Positions 6,107 through 6,116 of a stretch of DNA of 6,116 bases are shown here, one piece after another. Under the pieces are notes generated by a model. That model saw only the letters and a list, made by a program, of their open reading frames with translations, made no database searches and was not told the origin of the DNA. Source of the stretch: an uncultured Haemophilus sp. (GTDB lineage Bacteria; Pseudomonadota; Gammaproteobacteria; Enterobacterales; Pasteurellaceae); contig CABSZQ010000088.1 in the NCBI GenBank assembly GCA_902482195.1, positions 1-6,116 on the forward strand, written 5' to 3'. Every line of letters starts with the position of its first letter. The stretch's first letter is position 1. The position numbers and the translations under genes are program-made.

Positions 6107-6116
6107 TATTTATCTC

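Overview
The window looks like chromosome of a Haemophilus-type member of the Pasteurellaceae. Evidence: seven exact copies of the 9-base DNA uptake signal AAGTGCGGT (four on +, three on -), low G+C content, and proteins that read as close gammaproteobacterial relatives (DnaK, DnaJ, ModABC). This is the Hin-type signal of Haemophilus, Aggregatibacter and Pasteurella multocida. I found no exact Apl-type (ACAAGCGGTC) signal. H. parainfluenzae or a near relative is plausible, but the sequence alone does not fix the species.

Layout. The + strand carries the 3' end of dnaK (1-279) with a terminator just after it. Next come a small gene for a free-standing GyrI/Cass2-like effector-binding domain (400-798) and a PLP-dependent O-acetylhomoserine sulfhydrylase-type gene (872-2140). 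After these comes complete dnaJ (2281-3417). Two unrelated genes therefore sit between the chaperone dnaK and its co-chaperone dnaJ, which are usually adjacent. Past dnaJ, a long uptake-signal hairpin (3424-3480 region) separates dnaJ from a convergent molybdate transport operon on the - strand. That operon is transcribed modA (5345-6106), modB (4534-5250), modC (3492-4547).

How the genes work together. DnaK and DnaJ form the Hsp70 protein-folding machine. ModA (periplasmic binding protein), ModB (membrane channel) and ModC (ATPase) form the ABC importer for molybdate, which feeds molybdenum cofactor for anaerobic respiratory enzymes. The homocysteine synthase would supply methionine by direct sulfhydrylation. 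No functional link between the two inserted genes and the chaperones is visible.

Regulatory points worth reading: a perfect 14-bp inverted repeat just ahead of the small effector-binding gene; a clean intrinsic terminator between modA and modB, followed by a TTG start for modB; uptake signals built into hairpins after two genes; and a weak heat-shock-like promoter candidate before dnaJ. Most of the window is ordinary chromosome, and I see no strong sign of a new defence or mobile system.
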